Shown here piece by piece: positions 9,859 through 18,897 of a stretch of 64,000 nucleotides of DNA. The DNA is from Flavobacterium sp. Its GTDB lineage: Bacteria; Bacteroidota; Bacteroidia; Flavobacteriales; Flavobacteriaceae. Under the pieces are notes generated by a model. That model saw only the letters and a list, made by a program, of their open reading frames with translations, searched no databases and was not told where the DNA came from. The position numbers were made by a program, and so were the translations under genes. Where the stretch lies: assembly GCA_012837155.1 (NCBI GenBank), contig CP051546.1:2855699-2919698 (forward strand), written 5' to 3'. Numbering within the stretch: the stretch's first letter is position 1; each line of letters begins with the position of its first letter.

Positions 9859-11017
9859 GAATTTGAACACACCTACAACCATAGAAATAGAAATATACTC
9901 CTCTGTAAATCAACTTCCAAATAACTGGAATGACTTGTCTATAAATACTATTTTTTTAAGTAAAGAATATTTAGAAATATTAGAAAATGCATCGCCAAGC
10001 AACATGATTTGCCATTTTATAGGTTTTTTTAGTGAAAATGAATTAGTGGGAATTGCACTTTCTCAATTTTTAGACCTTAACAAACTGGCTTCTTTTGGAG
10101 AAAGAGACAAGTGCATAAAAACTTCTATCCGAAATTTTGTTTTCAAAAACTTTTGTTCTCATGTTTTAATTATTGGAAACAACATGCTTACAGGTCAAAA
10201 TGCATTTAATATTTCAGATAAAATAAACAAAATTCAGTCCCTGAAAGCTTTAAAAATGGCTTCCGAAAAATTAAAAACTAAGCTTAAAAAAGAAGGATTC
10301 AAAGTACATGTAACCACTTTTAAAGACTTTTCAGAAGAAGAAACCACTAACTTTCAACTGGCTGGGTTTAATGATTCATATCAGTTTTCAACCCAACCCA
10401 ATATGCTTTTTGATATTCCTAATCACTGGAAAACTGAGCAAGATTATATCGATGCCCTATCAAAAAAATACCGAGACCAGTATAAGCGTGCCCGAAAAAA
10501 ATTAGATGGAATTACCAAACAAAAAATGCAATTAAAAGACATCATAAAACACGAAGAAACTATTTATGATTTGTATCATCATGTAGCTAAAAATGCCCAT
10601 TTCAATACTTTTTTCCTTCCAAAAAATCATTTTAGCATCTTTAAAAAATTACTTCAAGACAAATTCCATTTTTATGGCTATTTCCTTGATGAAAAACTAA
10701 TAGGATTCAACACCATCATCAAAAATGGAGCCGTAGTAGATACTTATTTTCTAGGGTACGATGACACCGTCCAACGTGAAAAAATGCTATATTTAAACAT
10801 GCTTTATGATATGATTGCCTACTCCATCAACAATGGATTCAAGGAAATTATTTTTGCTCGAACCGCACTCGAAATTAAAAGTTCAGTAGGAGCAAAACCC
10901 AAAAAAATGTTTGGGTTTATAAAACACCATAATGCGTTCCTCAATCTTGTCATCGAGAAGGTTTTTAATTATCTCGACCCAGAGGTAGTTTGGCAAGAAC
11001 GAAATCCTTTTAAGTAG
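9857..11017 (+). CDS. FemAB/GNAT-like acyltransferase-fold protein
   Basis: About 386 residues. The C-terminal half looks like a GNAT/FemAB-type transferase: a basic helix KKYRDQYKRARKKL (about residue 205), then FYGYFLDEKLIGFNTIIKNG and DTYFLGYDDTVQREKMLYLNMLYDMI, the usual acyl-CoA-fold strand and helix pattern. No membrane segments. The start is uncertain because there is no ATG near the 5' end; TTG at 9857 or 9863 is in frame, just inside the T run of the upstream terminator. A missed indel hiding an ATG is possible. Substrate unknown. Confidence 0.6.
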   Translation: MNLNTPTTIEIEIYSSVNQLPNNWNDLSINTIFLSKEYLEILENASPSNMICHFIGFFSENELVGIALSQFLDLNKLASFGERDKCIKTSIRNFVFKNFCSHVLIIGNNMLTGQNAFNISDKINKIQSLKALKMASEKLKTKLKKEGFKVHVTTFKDFSEEETTNFQLAGFNDSYQFSTQPNMLFDIPNHWKTEQDYIDALSKKYRDQYKRARKKLDGITKQKMQLKDIIKHEETIYDLYHHVAKNAHFNTFFLPKNHFSIFKKLLQDKFHFYGYFLDEKLIGFNTIIKNGAVVDTYFLGYDDTVQREKMLYLNMLYDMIAYSINNGFKEIIFARTALEIKSSVGAKPKKMFGFIKHHNAFLNLVIEKVFNYLDPEVVWQERNPFK

Positions 11018-11041
11018 TTCCACAAAAGCATAGGATTAACT

Positions 11042-12954
11042 TTATAAACCAGCATGATCAATCTCTTCCTGAACCATCTCCCAATCAAGAAGCAACTGAT
11101 CCAATTCTGATTTTTTCTTGTTGTATGCCATAAAAAATTTTGCATCTTCAATATGCTTATCGTAATTAGAAGACAACATTTTATCGTCGTTCTGAATATC
11201 TTTTTCGAGTTGCTTAATCTGGCTTTCTATTTTACTTAATTTATTTTGAAGTGCTTTGCCTTTCTTCTGATCTTCATACGATGCTTTGTTGCTTTCTTTT
11301 GGAACCAATGCTTTTAAGGTGTCACTTTTCTCGACTTCGCGCATGTTTTCAAGGTTACGTTGCTCTAAAAAGTAATTTACGTCGCCTAAATATTCTTTTA
11401 TTTTTTGATCCTTAAATTCATAAACAATGTTCGACATTCCTTGAAGAAAATCCCTATCATGTGAAACCAAAAGTAGCGTTCCTTCATATTTTTGTAAAGC
11501 AGCTTTCAACACATTTTTAGATTTTATATCCAAATGGTTTGTGGGCTCATCCATAACCAAGACATTGATGGGTTGCAAAAGCAATTTACAAAGTGCCAAA
11601 CGGTTTCTTTCGCCTCCTGACAGAACTTTTACCTTTTTTCGACTTCATCTCCACGAAAAAGAAATGACCCCAACATATCACGTACTTTAGAGCGATTTGT
11701 ATCTGTGGCGGCATCCTGCATGGTTTGCAATAAGGTAATTTCGCCATCTAAATATTCTGCTTGATTTTGGGCAAAATACCCTACTTGCACATTATGTCCT
11801 AATTTTATTTCTCCTTCAAATTCAAATTCATTGACAATTGCCTTAATAAAAGTCGACTTTCCTTGTCCGTTTTGTCCAACAAAAGCTATTTTACTTCCAC
11901 GTTCTACCAAAAGCGAAATGTCTTTCAAAATGGTTTTATCGCCATACCTTTTGGTAACGTTCTCGGCTTCGATAACCACTCTTCCTGGAACTTTCGAAAC
12001 GGGAAACGAAATATTCATAACCGAATTATCGTCTTCATCTACTTCGATTCGCTCGACTTTGTCTAATTTTTTAATGAGCGATTGCGCCATAGATGCTTTC
12101 GACGCTTTGGCACGGAACTTCTCGATTAATTTTTCGGTTTCTTCAATTTTTTTGGCCTGATTTTTCTGGGTTGCCAATTGCTTTTCACGAATTTCGTGAC
12201 GCAATTCTAAATATTCCGAATAAGGTTTATTAAAATCGTATGCTTTCCCAAGCGAAATTTCGATTGTTCTATTTGTGACATTGTCTAAAAACATTTTATC
12301 GTGCGAAACAATCACTACAACGCCAGGATAATTACGCAAAAAACTCTCCAGCCAAATAATACTTTCAATATCCAAGTGATTCGTGGGCTCATCCAAAAGC
12401 AAAACGTCGTTTGACTGTAATAATAATTTGGCCAATTCGATTCGCATCCTCCATCCTCCCGAAAAAGTTTCGGTTTGATTATTAAAAACTTCCCTTTTAA
12501 ACCCTAATCCAAGAAGAATTTTTTCGGTGTCGCCCACATAATTATAACCTCCAAGCAATTCGAAACGATGTGTATAATCAGATAAATCTTCAATAATTTG
12601 CCCATATTCCTCGCTCTCATAATCTGTCCTCGTAACTAAAAGATGGTTGATTTCTTCCAATTTCTTTTCTACAATTTTAATATCGGTAAAAGCTTCGTAG
12701 GCTTCTTCTAATACCGTTCTTCCTTGCTCAAAATCGATGTCTTGACGCAAAAAGCCCATTCGAACTTCTTTTTCTTGAGAAATAACACCAGAATCAGGAG
12801 CAAAATCCCTAGCAAGAATCTTTAGCATTGTCGATTTTCCAGCTCCGTTTTTACCAACAAGACCTACGCGGTCTCCGGCACCTAATCTAAAAGTTACTTC
12901 TTCAAATAAATAAGTTCCTCCAAAAGAAACGGACAAATTGTGTATATTAAGCAT
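11042..12954 (-). CDS. ABC-F family ATPase (Uup/YheS-like; frameshifted)
   Basis: About 637 residues across one frameshift. It is a soluble protein with two ABC domains and no membrane segments: Walker A GKNGAGKST and signature FSGGWRM with LLLDEPTNHLD in the first half, and GQNGQGKST, SGGERNR and LVMDEPTNHLD in the second. A linker carries the ABC-F interdomain helices (EKQLATQKNQAKKIEE). The C-terminal coiled coil (EDQKKGKALQNKLSKIE) fits Uup-like members. The frame breaks near 11636, where one more A gives DEVEKKVKVLSGGERN. ABC-F proteins act on ribosomes, in translation or antibiotic protection; which applies here cannot be told. Confidence 0.9.
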
Positions 12955-12995
12955 ATTTAAGTTACTGATGTTACATTAAGAAAAGGACAAAACTG

Positions 12996-13003
12996 TACCT
13001 TTG
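12996..13003 (+). promoter_or_regulatory. Possible -7 element for the DUF983 gene
   Basis: TACCTTTG matches the Bacteroidota TAnnTTTG motif 29 bp before the start codon. The -33 box is not clear. Confidence 0.4.
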
Positions 13004-13031
13004 CTGAACCGAAGTCGTATGACCAAACGGA

Positions 13032-13433
13032 ATGAAATTAAATTTTTTGCAAATGTTAAAAAAAGGATCCAAACTAAATAGTATTTTAACAGGAACTTGT
13101 CCTCGATGTCAGAATGAGAGTATGTATTTGGTTAAAAATCCATTACATTTTTCGAAATTAATTAAAATGAACGAAAAATGCAGTCATTGCGGTTTGAGAT
13201 ATGAAATTGAACCTTCCTTTTTTTATGGGGCAATGTATGTGAGTTATGGCTTGAATGTCGCTCTTAGTATTGCCGCATTTATTGTATCGTATCTTTTTTT
13301 TAAATCAAGCATAAAAACAGCTTTTATTGTCATTGTCATTTTTAATGTTATTTTATTTCCTTTTGTTTTAAGATGGTCCAGAAATATATACATCAATATG
13401 TTTGTGTCTTATGACAAGAAATTTAAAAAATAA
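13032..13433 (+). CDS. DUF983 zinc-ribbon membrane protein
   Basis: 133 residues: N-terminal CPRCQNESM and CSHCGLRYE (about residues 24-60), which form a likely zinc ribbon, then two membrane helices (about 72-94 and 97-117). This matches the DUF983 family; function unknown. Its last 25 bp overlap an antisense HlyD-like remnant, which suggests a deletion joined the two here. Confidence 0.82.
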   Translation: MKLNFLQMLKKGSKLNSILTGTCPRCQNESMYLVKNPLHFSKLIKMNEKCSHCGLRYEIEPSFFYGAMYVSYGLNVALSIAAFIVSYLFFKSSIKTAFIVIVIFNVILFPFVLRWSRNIYINMFVSYDKKFKK

Positions 13434-13573
13434 ACCATCCACGATACAAAAAGCAAGGACAATAAAATAAACAAAACCACAACCGAACCCCAACGAATCA
13501 TCCAATGAGGCACTCGTGTCAAAATTTCTTGTACTTCTTCGCTTCGTAATTCTATTTCTTTAACTTCTGTCAT
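13409..13573 (-). pseudogene. Truncated HlyD-family secretion adaptor (N-terminal remnant)
   Basis: 54 residues starting MTEVKEIELRSEEVQEIL, then VPHWMIRWG and one hydrophobic helix ending FVSWMV. This is the cytoplasmic N-terminus and membrane anchor typical of HlyD-like adaptors that work with peptidase-containing ABC exporters in Flavobacteria. Family members run to about 430 residues; here the similarity ends right after the helix (before the usual YPD) and the frame stops inside the convergent DUF983 gene. I infer a deletion remnant of a bacteriocin-export locus. A genuine 54-residue membrane protein is the alternative. Confidence 0.6.
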
Positions 13574-13625
13574 CTGTTTGGATTATAATTTAAATTAATT
13601 TAACTTTGATTCAAATTTATTTGTT

Positions 13626-13889
13626 ATGGCACTCGCAGTTACTGAAATACAACTTTTTAATTCTCTTAAAGAAAGACTCGGCAGTAAAGAAGCCGAAGAA
13701 TTAGTATCGTATGTAAAACACTCTATTTCGGAAGGTTTGAACGAGCAGTTACCTCATCTTGCTTCAAAAGAAGACTTGTTAAAATTAGAAACTAAAATAT
13801 CTGAAACCAAAGTTGACATTATCAAATGGGTTGTAGGCGTGTTCTTTGCTTTAGCAATGATGATTATTGGTTTATATCTAAAAAATTAA
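13626..13889 (+). CDS. Small coiled-coil membrane-anchored protein (DUF1640-like)
   Basis: 87 residues: an alpha-helical segment with LGSKEAEELVSYVK, a heptad-like stretch (SKEDLLKLETKISETKVDI, residues 47-66) and a C-terminal membrane helix (68-85). This matches small DUF1640/CCDC90-like bacterial proteins that often sit in mobile or accessory regions. Function unknown. Confidence 0.6.
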   Translation: MALAVTEIQLFNSLKERLGSKEAEELVSYVKHSISEGLNEQLPHLASKEDLLKLETKISETKVDIIKWVVGVFFALAMMIIGLYLKN

Positions 13890-13981
13890 GAACCCAACTG
13901 CAATTGATTCCGCACCAATTCATAATTTGTCAAATTGTGATTGATAGAATTTTGGTGTTGACAGTAATTATAAATCAGAAA

Positions 13982-15025
13982 ATGAAAAGACTACTTTTTT
14001 TAATAACAATTCTTTCTTTTAATTTAAATTTTGGACAAAATAATCTTTCAGAAATATATGGGAATTGGATAAAATATAAAGTTGAAATGAAAGATGGAAG
14101 TAAACTTTTTGATAGATTTTTAGAAGATTCAACTTATATCGAATACTCTATTAATAAACAAAAGCTATGTATAAATTCAAATCCAATACATAAAACAAAT
14201 GAAAGCTGTTTAGATTATACATTGATAAATAACTTCATAAAGACATCTCAATATTCAGGACTTTTAATTGAAAAAATAACTAATGATTCTTTAATTGTTA
14301 GTGAGAAAATTGATGGCTTAACAAATGACAAGCTAAAAAGGTTTTATTTTAAAAAACAAGAGCTTGTACTCTCAAAGTTTAAGGAAGAAAATAAAAACAA
14401 AAGAAACATAATTGCTTCAAAATTATTTACACCAAAAACTAATTCGACAATTGAATTAGAATTAAATAAAGCTTTTAAGAATAACTTTTCGAATTTTGAA
14501 TTAATCAGCAATCTGAAAATTTATCCGAAAGAAAAAAGAGTAAAAACACAAATTACATTTTCAACACAAAAAGATTCCTCGAGAATAAGAACTATTAAGA
14601 AAGTTATTGATAGCTCATTTGAAAAATGGAACTTGACAAATTTTAATGAATTTGAATCAATTGAATTACCATTTGTTTTAAAAAGTGAAATCACAAAAAG
14701 GTATTGGGGAATTAAAGTAATATTTTTCACAAATGATTTGAATGAGTTCGAGATAGTTTATGGTGGAAAATTAGAAGATATGAGAAAATCTTCTGAATTA
14801 TTTGAAAAAGGAATCAAAACATATCAAGAAAAAAAATATCTTAAAGCGATAGAATACTTTACCGAATCTTATAAAATTGACCCAAAAAATATTGATGCGC
14901 TTTATAACAAAGCAGCTATTTATTTTGAATCCAGAGATAAAAAAAATGCTTGTATTGTATGGAAAGAGATTTCGGAACTGGGTCAAATTAACGGAAAAGA
15001 ATTATATCAGAATAATTGTAACTAA
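13982..15025 (+). CDS. Secreted protein with C-terminal TPR
   Basis: 347 residues. I place the start at 13982 because it gives a signal peptide (MKRLLFLITILSFNLNFGQ); the frame is open further upstream. The N-terminal 130 residues (IYGNWIKYKVEMKDGS) look lipocalin-like or DUF-like. The middle resembles a TonB-C-like pseudo-domain (RIRTIKKVIDSSFEKWNL). The C-terminus has a TPR (YLKAIEYFTESYKIDPKNIDALYNKA). Base composition is noticeably more AT-rich than neighbouring core genes, which suggests acquisition. No family recognised. Confidence 0.6.
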   Translation: MKRLLFLITILSFNLNFGQNNLSEIYGNWIKYKVEMKDGSKLFDRFLEDSTYIEYSINKQKLCINSNPIHKTNESCLDYTLINNFIKTSQYSGLLIEKITNDSLIVSEKIDGLTNDKLKRFYFKKQELVLSKFKEENKNKRNIIASKLFTPKTNSTIELELNKAFKNNFSNFELISNLKIYPKEKRVKTQITFSTQKDSSRIRTIKKVIDSSFEKWNLTNFNEFESIELPFVLKSEITKRYWGIKVIFFTNDLNEFEIVYGGKLEDMRKSSELFEKGIKTYQEKKYLKAIEYFTESYKIDPKNIDALYNKAAIYFESRDKKNACIVWKEISELGQINGKELYQNNCN

Positions 15026-15040
15026 TAAATAACTACTGCC

Positions 15041-15091
15041 AACAGCTAGGGTTCGTTGCATGCGCAGCACGAACAATGAAGCCTAGCTGTT
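15041..15091. repeat. Long imperfect palindrome downstream of the TPR gene
   Basis: Outer arms AACAGCTAGG (15041-15050) and CCTAGCTGTT (15082-15091), inner arms GTTCGT (15051-15056) and ACGAAC (15069-15074), and a tgc/gca centre. More GC-rich than its surroundings. It folds into a bulged hairpin reminiscent of cassette-associated recombination sites, but no RYYYAAC/GTTRRRY core is clear. Confidence 0.55.
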
Positions 15092-15135
15092 ATTTGCAAA
15101 TCCCTTTCAGCAGTTAAATTTACTAAGACAAATTG

Positions 15136-15363
15136 CTAATATGGGCCTCTATCTGCATATCTTTTAGTATAGGAGGCAGGCTTCCCGCTAGAATAATTAG
15201 TTTTGTAATCGTACACCATAGGTTCTATAGTCTTACCGACTATTTTGTCAAAAATATAGCCCCAAACAAAATCTCCAATACCTGCAGCCATGACGGTTTT
15301 CATTTCGTTTCTAGTAAGTTTGCCATCTATGCTGTCAAGACTCCTTTTTTCTAATTTTTTCAT
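15136..15363 (-). CDS. Bacteriocin-like peptide precursor with double-glycine-type leader
   Basis: 75 residues. The N-terminus MKKLEKRSLDSIDGKLTRNE leading to MKTVMAAG resembles leader peptides of Bacteroidota bacteriocin-type precursors (ExLxxxELxxIxGG pattern, here ending in small residues AAG). The predicted core of about 47 residues (IGDFVWGYIF...GPY) is Trp/Tyr-rich and basic. Such leaders are cut by peptidase-containing ABC exporters working with HlyD adaptors. No exporter is intact nearby, only the HlyD remnant 1.6 kb away. Target and activity unknown. Confidence 0.55.
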   Translation of the reverse strand: MKKLEKRSLDSIDGKLTRNEMKTVMAAGIGDFVWGYIFDKIVGKTIEPMVYDYKTNYSSGKPASYTKRYADRGPY

Positions 15364-15477
15364 GATTTTTAAAATTTAAAGTTAAAAATATTTTTTCTGA
15401 AAAATCCAAACAATCCATTTTAAATCTACCACGTCGACTTGGCTTTTTAGAAACGAATGTAAGAATAATTTTTACTA

Positions 15478-15508
15478 AGTTAAATAGTTGTTCTTAAACT
15501 ATTTAACT
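15478..15508. promoter_or_regulatory. Perfect 12-bp inverted repeat
   Basis: Arms AGTTAAATAGTT (15478-15489) and AACTATTTAACT (15497-15508) with a 7-nt loop, followed by gtttttt on the plus strand. It lies upstream of the minus-strand leader-peptide gene. It could be an operator for that gene or a plus-strand terminator; no plus-strand gene ends just before it. Confidence 0.5.
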
Positions 15509-15649
15509 GTTTTTTAGCCTTTTTTTACGATTTTTTGGGTGTTGCCTTTAAGTAAACTACAACATTTCAGATAGTTATGTTTTTTTGTAAGATAAAAACT
15601 TTTTTTTATTTCCGCCAGAAATAACTTTAATGGAAAGATTTAAAAAAAA

Positions 15650-16636
15650 TTTGATTGTCCGTAATTACACATAATTGAATAAAAAGCCTTATATTTGATA
15701 AAAAAATAGCGATGAATCTATTCAATTTTACGGCAAATTTTGGGAGTGAAGAGTCTTGTAGACTTCATTTTAAAGAAGAAAGAGATAAAATCGGAGTTCA
15801 ATGTAAATGCGGAAGCAAAGAACATTTTTGGATAAAAAGCAGATGGAGTTATGAATGTAAAAAATGTAGGAGCAGAATTTCGTTACGTAGCGGAACGATA
15901 ATGCAAAGTTCTAATTTATCATTTTTGATTTGGTACAAAACGATGTTCCTTTTAACGGCAACAAAAAAAGGATTCTCAAGTAAAGAAATTCAAAAGCAGC
16001 TGGGTTTGAAACGTTACGAACCAGTTTGGTCTATGGTTCATAAGTTGCGAAAAGCAATGGGTAATAGGGATGCGCGTTATACTCTGGAAGGAATGATTGA
16101 ATTTGACGAAGGATATTTTACAATTGAATCTTCTGAAATTGAACAAGAAAAAGGAATTCGTGGGCGTGGTGCTGTTGGAAAATCCAACGTTGCAATTATG
16201 GCAGAGTCAACAATTTTAGAAGATATTGAAACTGGGGGAAAATCAAATCATTGCAGATATTTTAAAGCAAAGGTCTTGACAGATCATACATCGGAACAGA
16301 TAAATCAAACAATCCAGGAATCTATTTCTGAAAAAAGTATTCTATTTACAGACAAAAGCACATCATATATAGATATTGCAGATTATGTAGAGATACATAT
16401 TACAGAAAAATCGAATAAAGAAACAACAACAGAAACTTTAAGATGGGTACATATTGCAATTAGTAATGCTAAAAGGAATTTCTTAGGAAATTTCCACAAA
16501 ATTAAAGGAAAATATCTCCAATTATACCTAAACGAGTTCGTTTACAAGCTTAATAGACGGTATTTTGAGGAAAAATTATTTGATAGACTAGTAATAGCAA
16601 GCATTACAGGGTTATGACTAAAAACGGACAATCAAA
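15650..16636 (+). mobile_element. IS1595-family insertion sequence (about 987 bp), second type
   Basis: Inverted repeats tttgattgtccgt at 15650-15662 and its complement at 16624-16636 bracket one transposase gene. The ends differ from those of the element at 6.6 kb, so it is a distinct member. The flanks are A-rich, so a target duplication cannot be assigned safely. Confidence 0.85.
15712..16617 (+). CDS. IS1595-family (ISXO2-like) transposase
   Basis: 301 residues, intact. Zinc ribbon CKCGSKEHFW...CKKC (about residues 33-58), then the DDE domain: FDEGYF (first Asp), FTDKSTSYID (second Asp), WVHIAISNAKRNFLGNFHK and YLNEFVYKLNRRYF (final Glu). Only distantly similar to the transposase at 6.6 kb. 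Full length suggests it can still move. Confidence 0.92.
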   Translation: MNLFNFTANFGSEESCRLHFKEERDKIGVQCKCGSKEHFWIKSRWSYECKKCRSRISLRSGTIMQSSNLSFLIWYKTMFLLTATKKGFSSKEIQKQLGLKRYEPVWSMVHKLRKAMGNRDARYTLEGMIEFDEGYFTIESSEIEQEKGIRGRGAVGKSNVAIMAESTILEDIETGGKSNHCRYFKAKVLTDHTSEQINQTIQESISEKSILFTDKSTSYIDIADYVEIHITEKSNKETTTETLRWVHIAISNAKRNFLGNFHKIKGKYLQLYLNEFVYKLNRRYFEEKLFDRLVIASITGL

Positions 16637-16695
16637 TAAAAAATTTTGGGTATTGGGTTGTAAAAAGAGTAAAAGGAAAGAAATAAATAAATAAA

Positions 16696-16737
16696 GAATG
16701 AATGAATGAATGAATGAATGAATGAATGAATGAATGA
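16696..16737. repeat. (GAAT)10 tetranucleotide microsatellite
   Basis: Ten perfect GAAT copies (16696-16735) preceded by AAAT repeats. It lies between the IS element and the 3' end of the FAD oxidoreductase gene, so length changes would not alter a reading frame seen here. Confidence 0.9.
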
Positions 16738-16806
16738 GAGTTATGAAAAATAAGGATTGTTATTTTCTATAAATAAATTAATATTAAGATTTTAATAAAA
16801 ATAACC

Positions 16807-17854
16807 CTATATTTTTTTATCAAATCTTCGGATGTCAATTGATTTATCTAATGGTTTTTGATGTTCAATAGTATCGAACAAAGACATTGCCATTGCTGGC
16901 CCTAACATTACACCTCGTGTTCCCAAACCATTGAGAATATGAATCGAATTATGATTTGCATACGTTCCTACTAACGGTCGCCTGTCCTTTACCGTAGGTC
17001 GAACCCCTGCAAAATGAGACACAATTTCGAAATCGCAACGAATTACTTCTCTAATTTTTTCGACTAATTCTAACTTTCCTTCTTCGGTAGGAAGAGCGGT
17101 CTTGTCCTCCCAATTATAGGTGGCACCAATTTTAAACAAATCATTGCCCAGCGGTAAAATAAAAACACTTGAATTCATAATTACATCTAAATCCAGTTGT
17201 GGTGCTTTTATAATAAGCAATTCTCCCTTTGTTCCGTCTAAAGGCAAATGACAAAAATAAGGGTTGGCGTGCATACCAAACCCTTCGGCAAAAACGATAT
17301 GTCTCGCTTGAATGCCTTTGTATTGAATGAAATTGTCTTTCTCTTTTAAAAGAGAATAATCGAAAGATTCTTCAAGAAAAAGTCGATTTCTTACAAGGTA
17401 TTTCCTGTAATTATCCAACAGCCATGCGGTGTCGATATAACCCGTTTGAAGCACTTCGCCATATCCAAAAGGCGAATCAATTGCATTATACTTTTTAAAA
17501 ATTAAATGGGTCGATAAAAAAGAAGAGAGCTTTGGTTTATCGGAAGATGCAAACCAATTGTTTTGCTCTTCAATCGAAAAAAAATCGCCTCAGAATTGGG
17601 GTTTTAAAATCAACTTTTGTAGTTAGCTTTTCCTCTAATGCAGAAAAGAATTCATGCATAATAAGCAAATGTTCTTTAGCTTGATCTACTTCGCTGAAAC
17701 GTTTTAAAATTACGGGATTATATAAACCCCCAGCAATTCTTGAAGAATTTTGCGAATCATTATCCAATACTAAAATAGACTTTCCGTTTTTTAAAGCCAC
17801 TTCAGAAAACGAAATGCCTGCTAAACCAGAGCCTACTATTAAATAATCGATCAT
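16807..17854 (-). CDS. FAD-dependent amino-acid-oxidase-like (DAO) oxidoreductase (frameshifted)
   Basis: About 349 residues after one frameshift. The start at 17854 gives MIDYLIVGSGLAGISFSE, a Rossmann FAD-binding motif GSGLAG. GVRPTVKDRRPLVG and NGLGTRGVMLGPAM near the C-terminus are typical DAO-superfamily closing motifs. The break is in a T8 run near 17580; T7 joins LRRFFSIEEQNNW. Lying just after gldN on the same strand is the usual flavobacterial order, though no role in gliding is implied by its sequence. Glycine oxidase or D-amino-acid dehydrogenase activity is possible; substrate unknown. Confidence 0.85.
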
Positions 17855-17958
17855 TTGAAGTGGGAAGTTAGAAGTGGGGAGATGGAAGTAAACCAAAATA
17901 CTTTAAAACAAAGAACTCTCGCATTTAGCAAGAGTTCTATATACATTTTGATATACTA

Positions 17959-18849
17959 CTAGTAATTCCACATATTTTCCTCGAAACTGCGAATTTTTTC
18001 TTTTACTCTATCCGATTCCAACAACTGATTTTGAGCATTATCTTTCATATAATTTGCAATTGTTCGGTCGCCATACACATTTTCTTCCTGATAAACTGTA
18101 GCATTAAATCGCCTTGAATTTAATATTTGATCAAAGGAAACAGGCATTGCCGAGTTTTTATCATTAAAAGCTTTGGCTTCGTGCAACACCTCTCTTGAAG
18201 CTGGGAAAAACACCCAAAATAATTCGATATAATCTTTTTCGTCGCTGTTCATTGTATAAACGTCTGGTGTTACAGGACAAATACCTATCAATCTATACTT
18301 TAACTCACTTTGACGTGTGTCAAAATACCAATAGCCTTTAATTTTATATTGAGTAACATCCTGAGCAGTAAGATCTTGCTTAACAATGTATTCTGGCGAA
18401 ACTTTTTGTCCAGCGTTTATTTGTTCTTTACCAGCATCTGTCGTGTCGATACGCGATAAAGAAGCTTGAATATCCTTATATGATTTTTTAGTGTTGAAAT
18501 AACTATCCGTATAGACTTCGGTAATTTCTCCGTTTTTAATCGCTTTTGTTAACACATCATACAATGATCGCCTGTCAGGTCCAATATTTGTGGTATCAAT
18601 AGGAAAATATAAGGAAAAATTAATCCTTTCGCTTAAATCGATAATCTCCCAAACGGTTTTTCCCATCAAAACATCTCTATCATCCACATAACCATATTCT
18701 AATGGTCTATCATTGTTGAGATCGAGTTGTGCTTTTGACTTCATCCCAATTTCTTCGGGTATCTTTGCATTAAGCAAATTAGCCTGCGCATAAGAAGCCA
18801 CCCCACAAAAAATGGAAATCGTACCTATTAAAAAATTTCTTGCATTCAT
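17959..18849 (-). CDS. gldN: Gliding motility / type IX secretion protein GldN
   Basis: About 296 residues from the start at 18849, which gives a signal peptide (MNARNFLIGTISIFCGVASYAQ); an in-frame ATG at 18888 would add 13 residues. The body matches GldN: AKIPEEIGMKSKAQLD, a WEIIDLSERINFSLYFP segment and IGICPVTPDVYTM. GldN is periplasmic and forms, with GldK, a ring under the outer membrane in the T9SS. It follows gldM by about 48 bp, completing the gldK-L-M-N operon. Confidence 0.95.
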   Translation of the reverse strand: MNARNFLIGTISIFCGVASYAQANLLNAKIPEEIGMKSKAQLDLNNDRPLEYGYVDDRDVLMGKTVWEIIDLSERINFSLYFPIDTTNIGPDRRSLYDVLTKAIKNGEITEVYTDSYFNTKKSYKDIQASLSRIDTTDAGKEQINAGQKVSPEYIVKQDLTAQDVTQYKIKGYWYFDTRQSELKYRLIGICPVTPDVYTMNSDEKDYIELFWVFFPASREVLHEAKAFNDKNSAMPVSFDQILNSRRFNATVYQEENVYGDRTIANYMKDNAQNQLLESDRVKEKIRSFEENMWNY

Positions 18850-18897
18850 CATACTATCATTATAAGTTATAGAAGTAGTTTTCCTCAAACTCCTTAT

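Noticed and set aside
11831-12160. Plus-strand frame inside the ABC-F gene
   Set aside because: It is antisense to a clear ATPase with complete motifs; codon pattern is a shadow of that gene.
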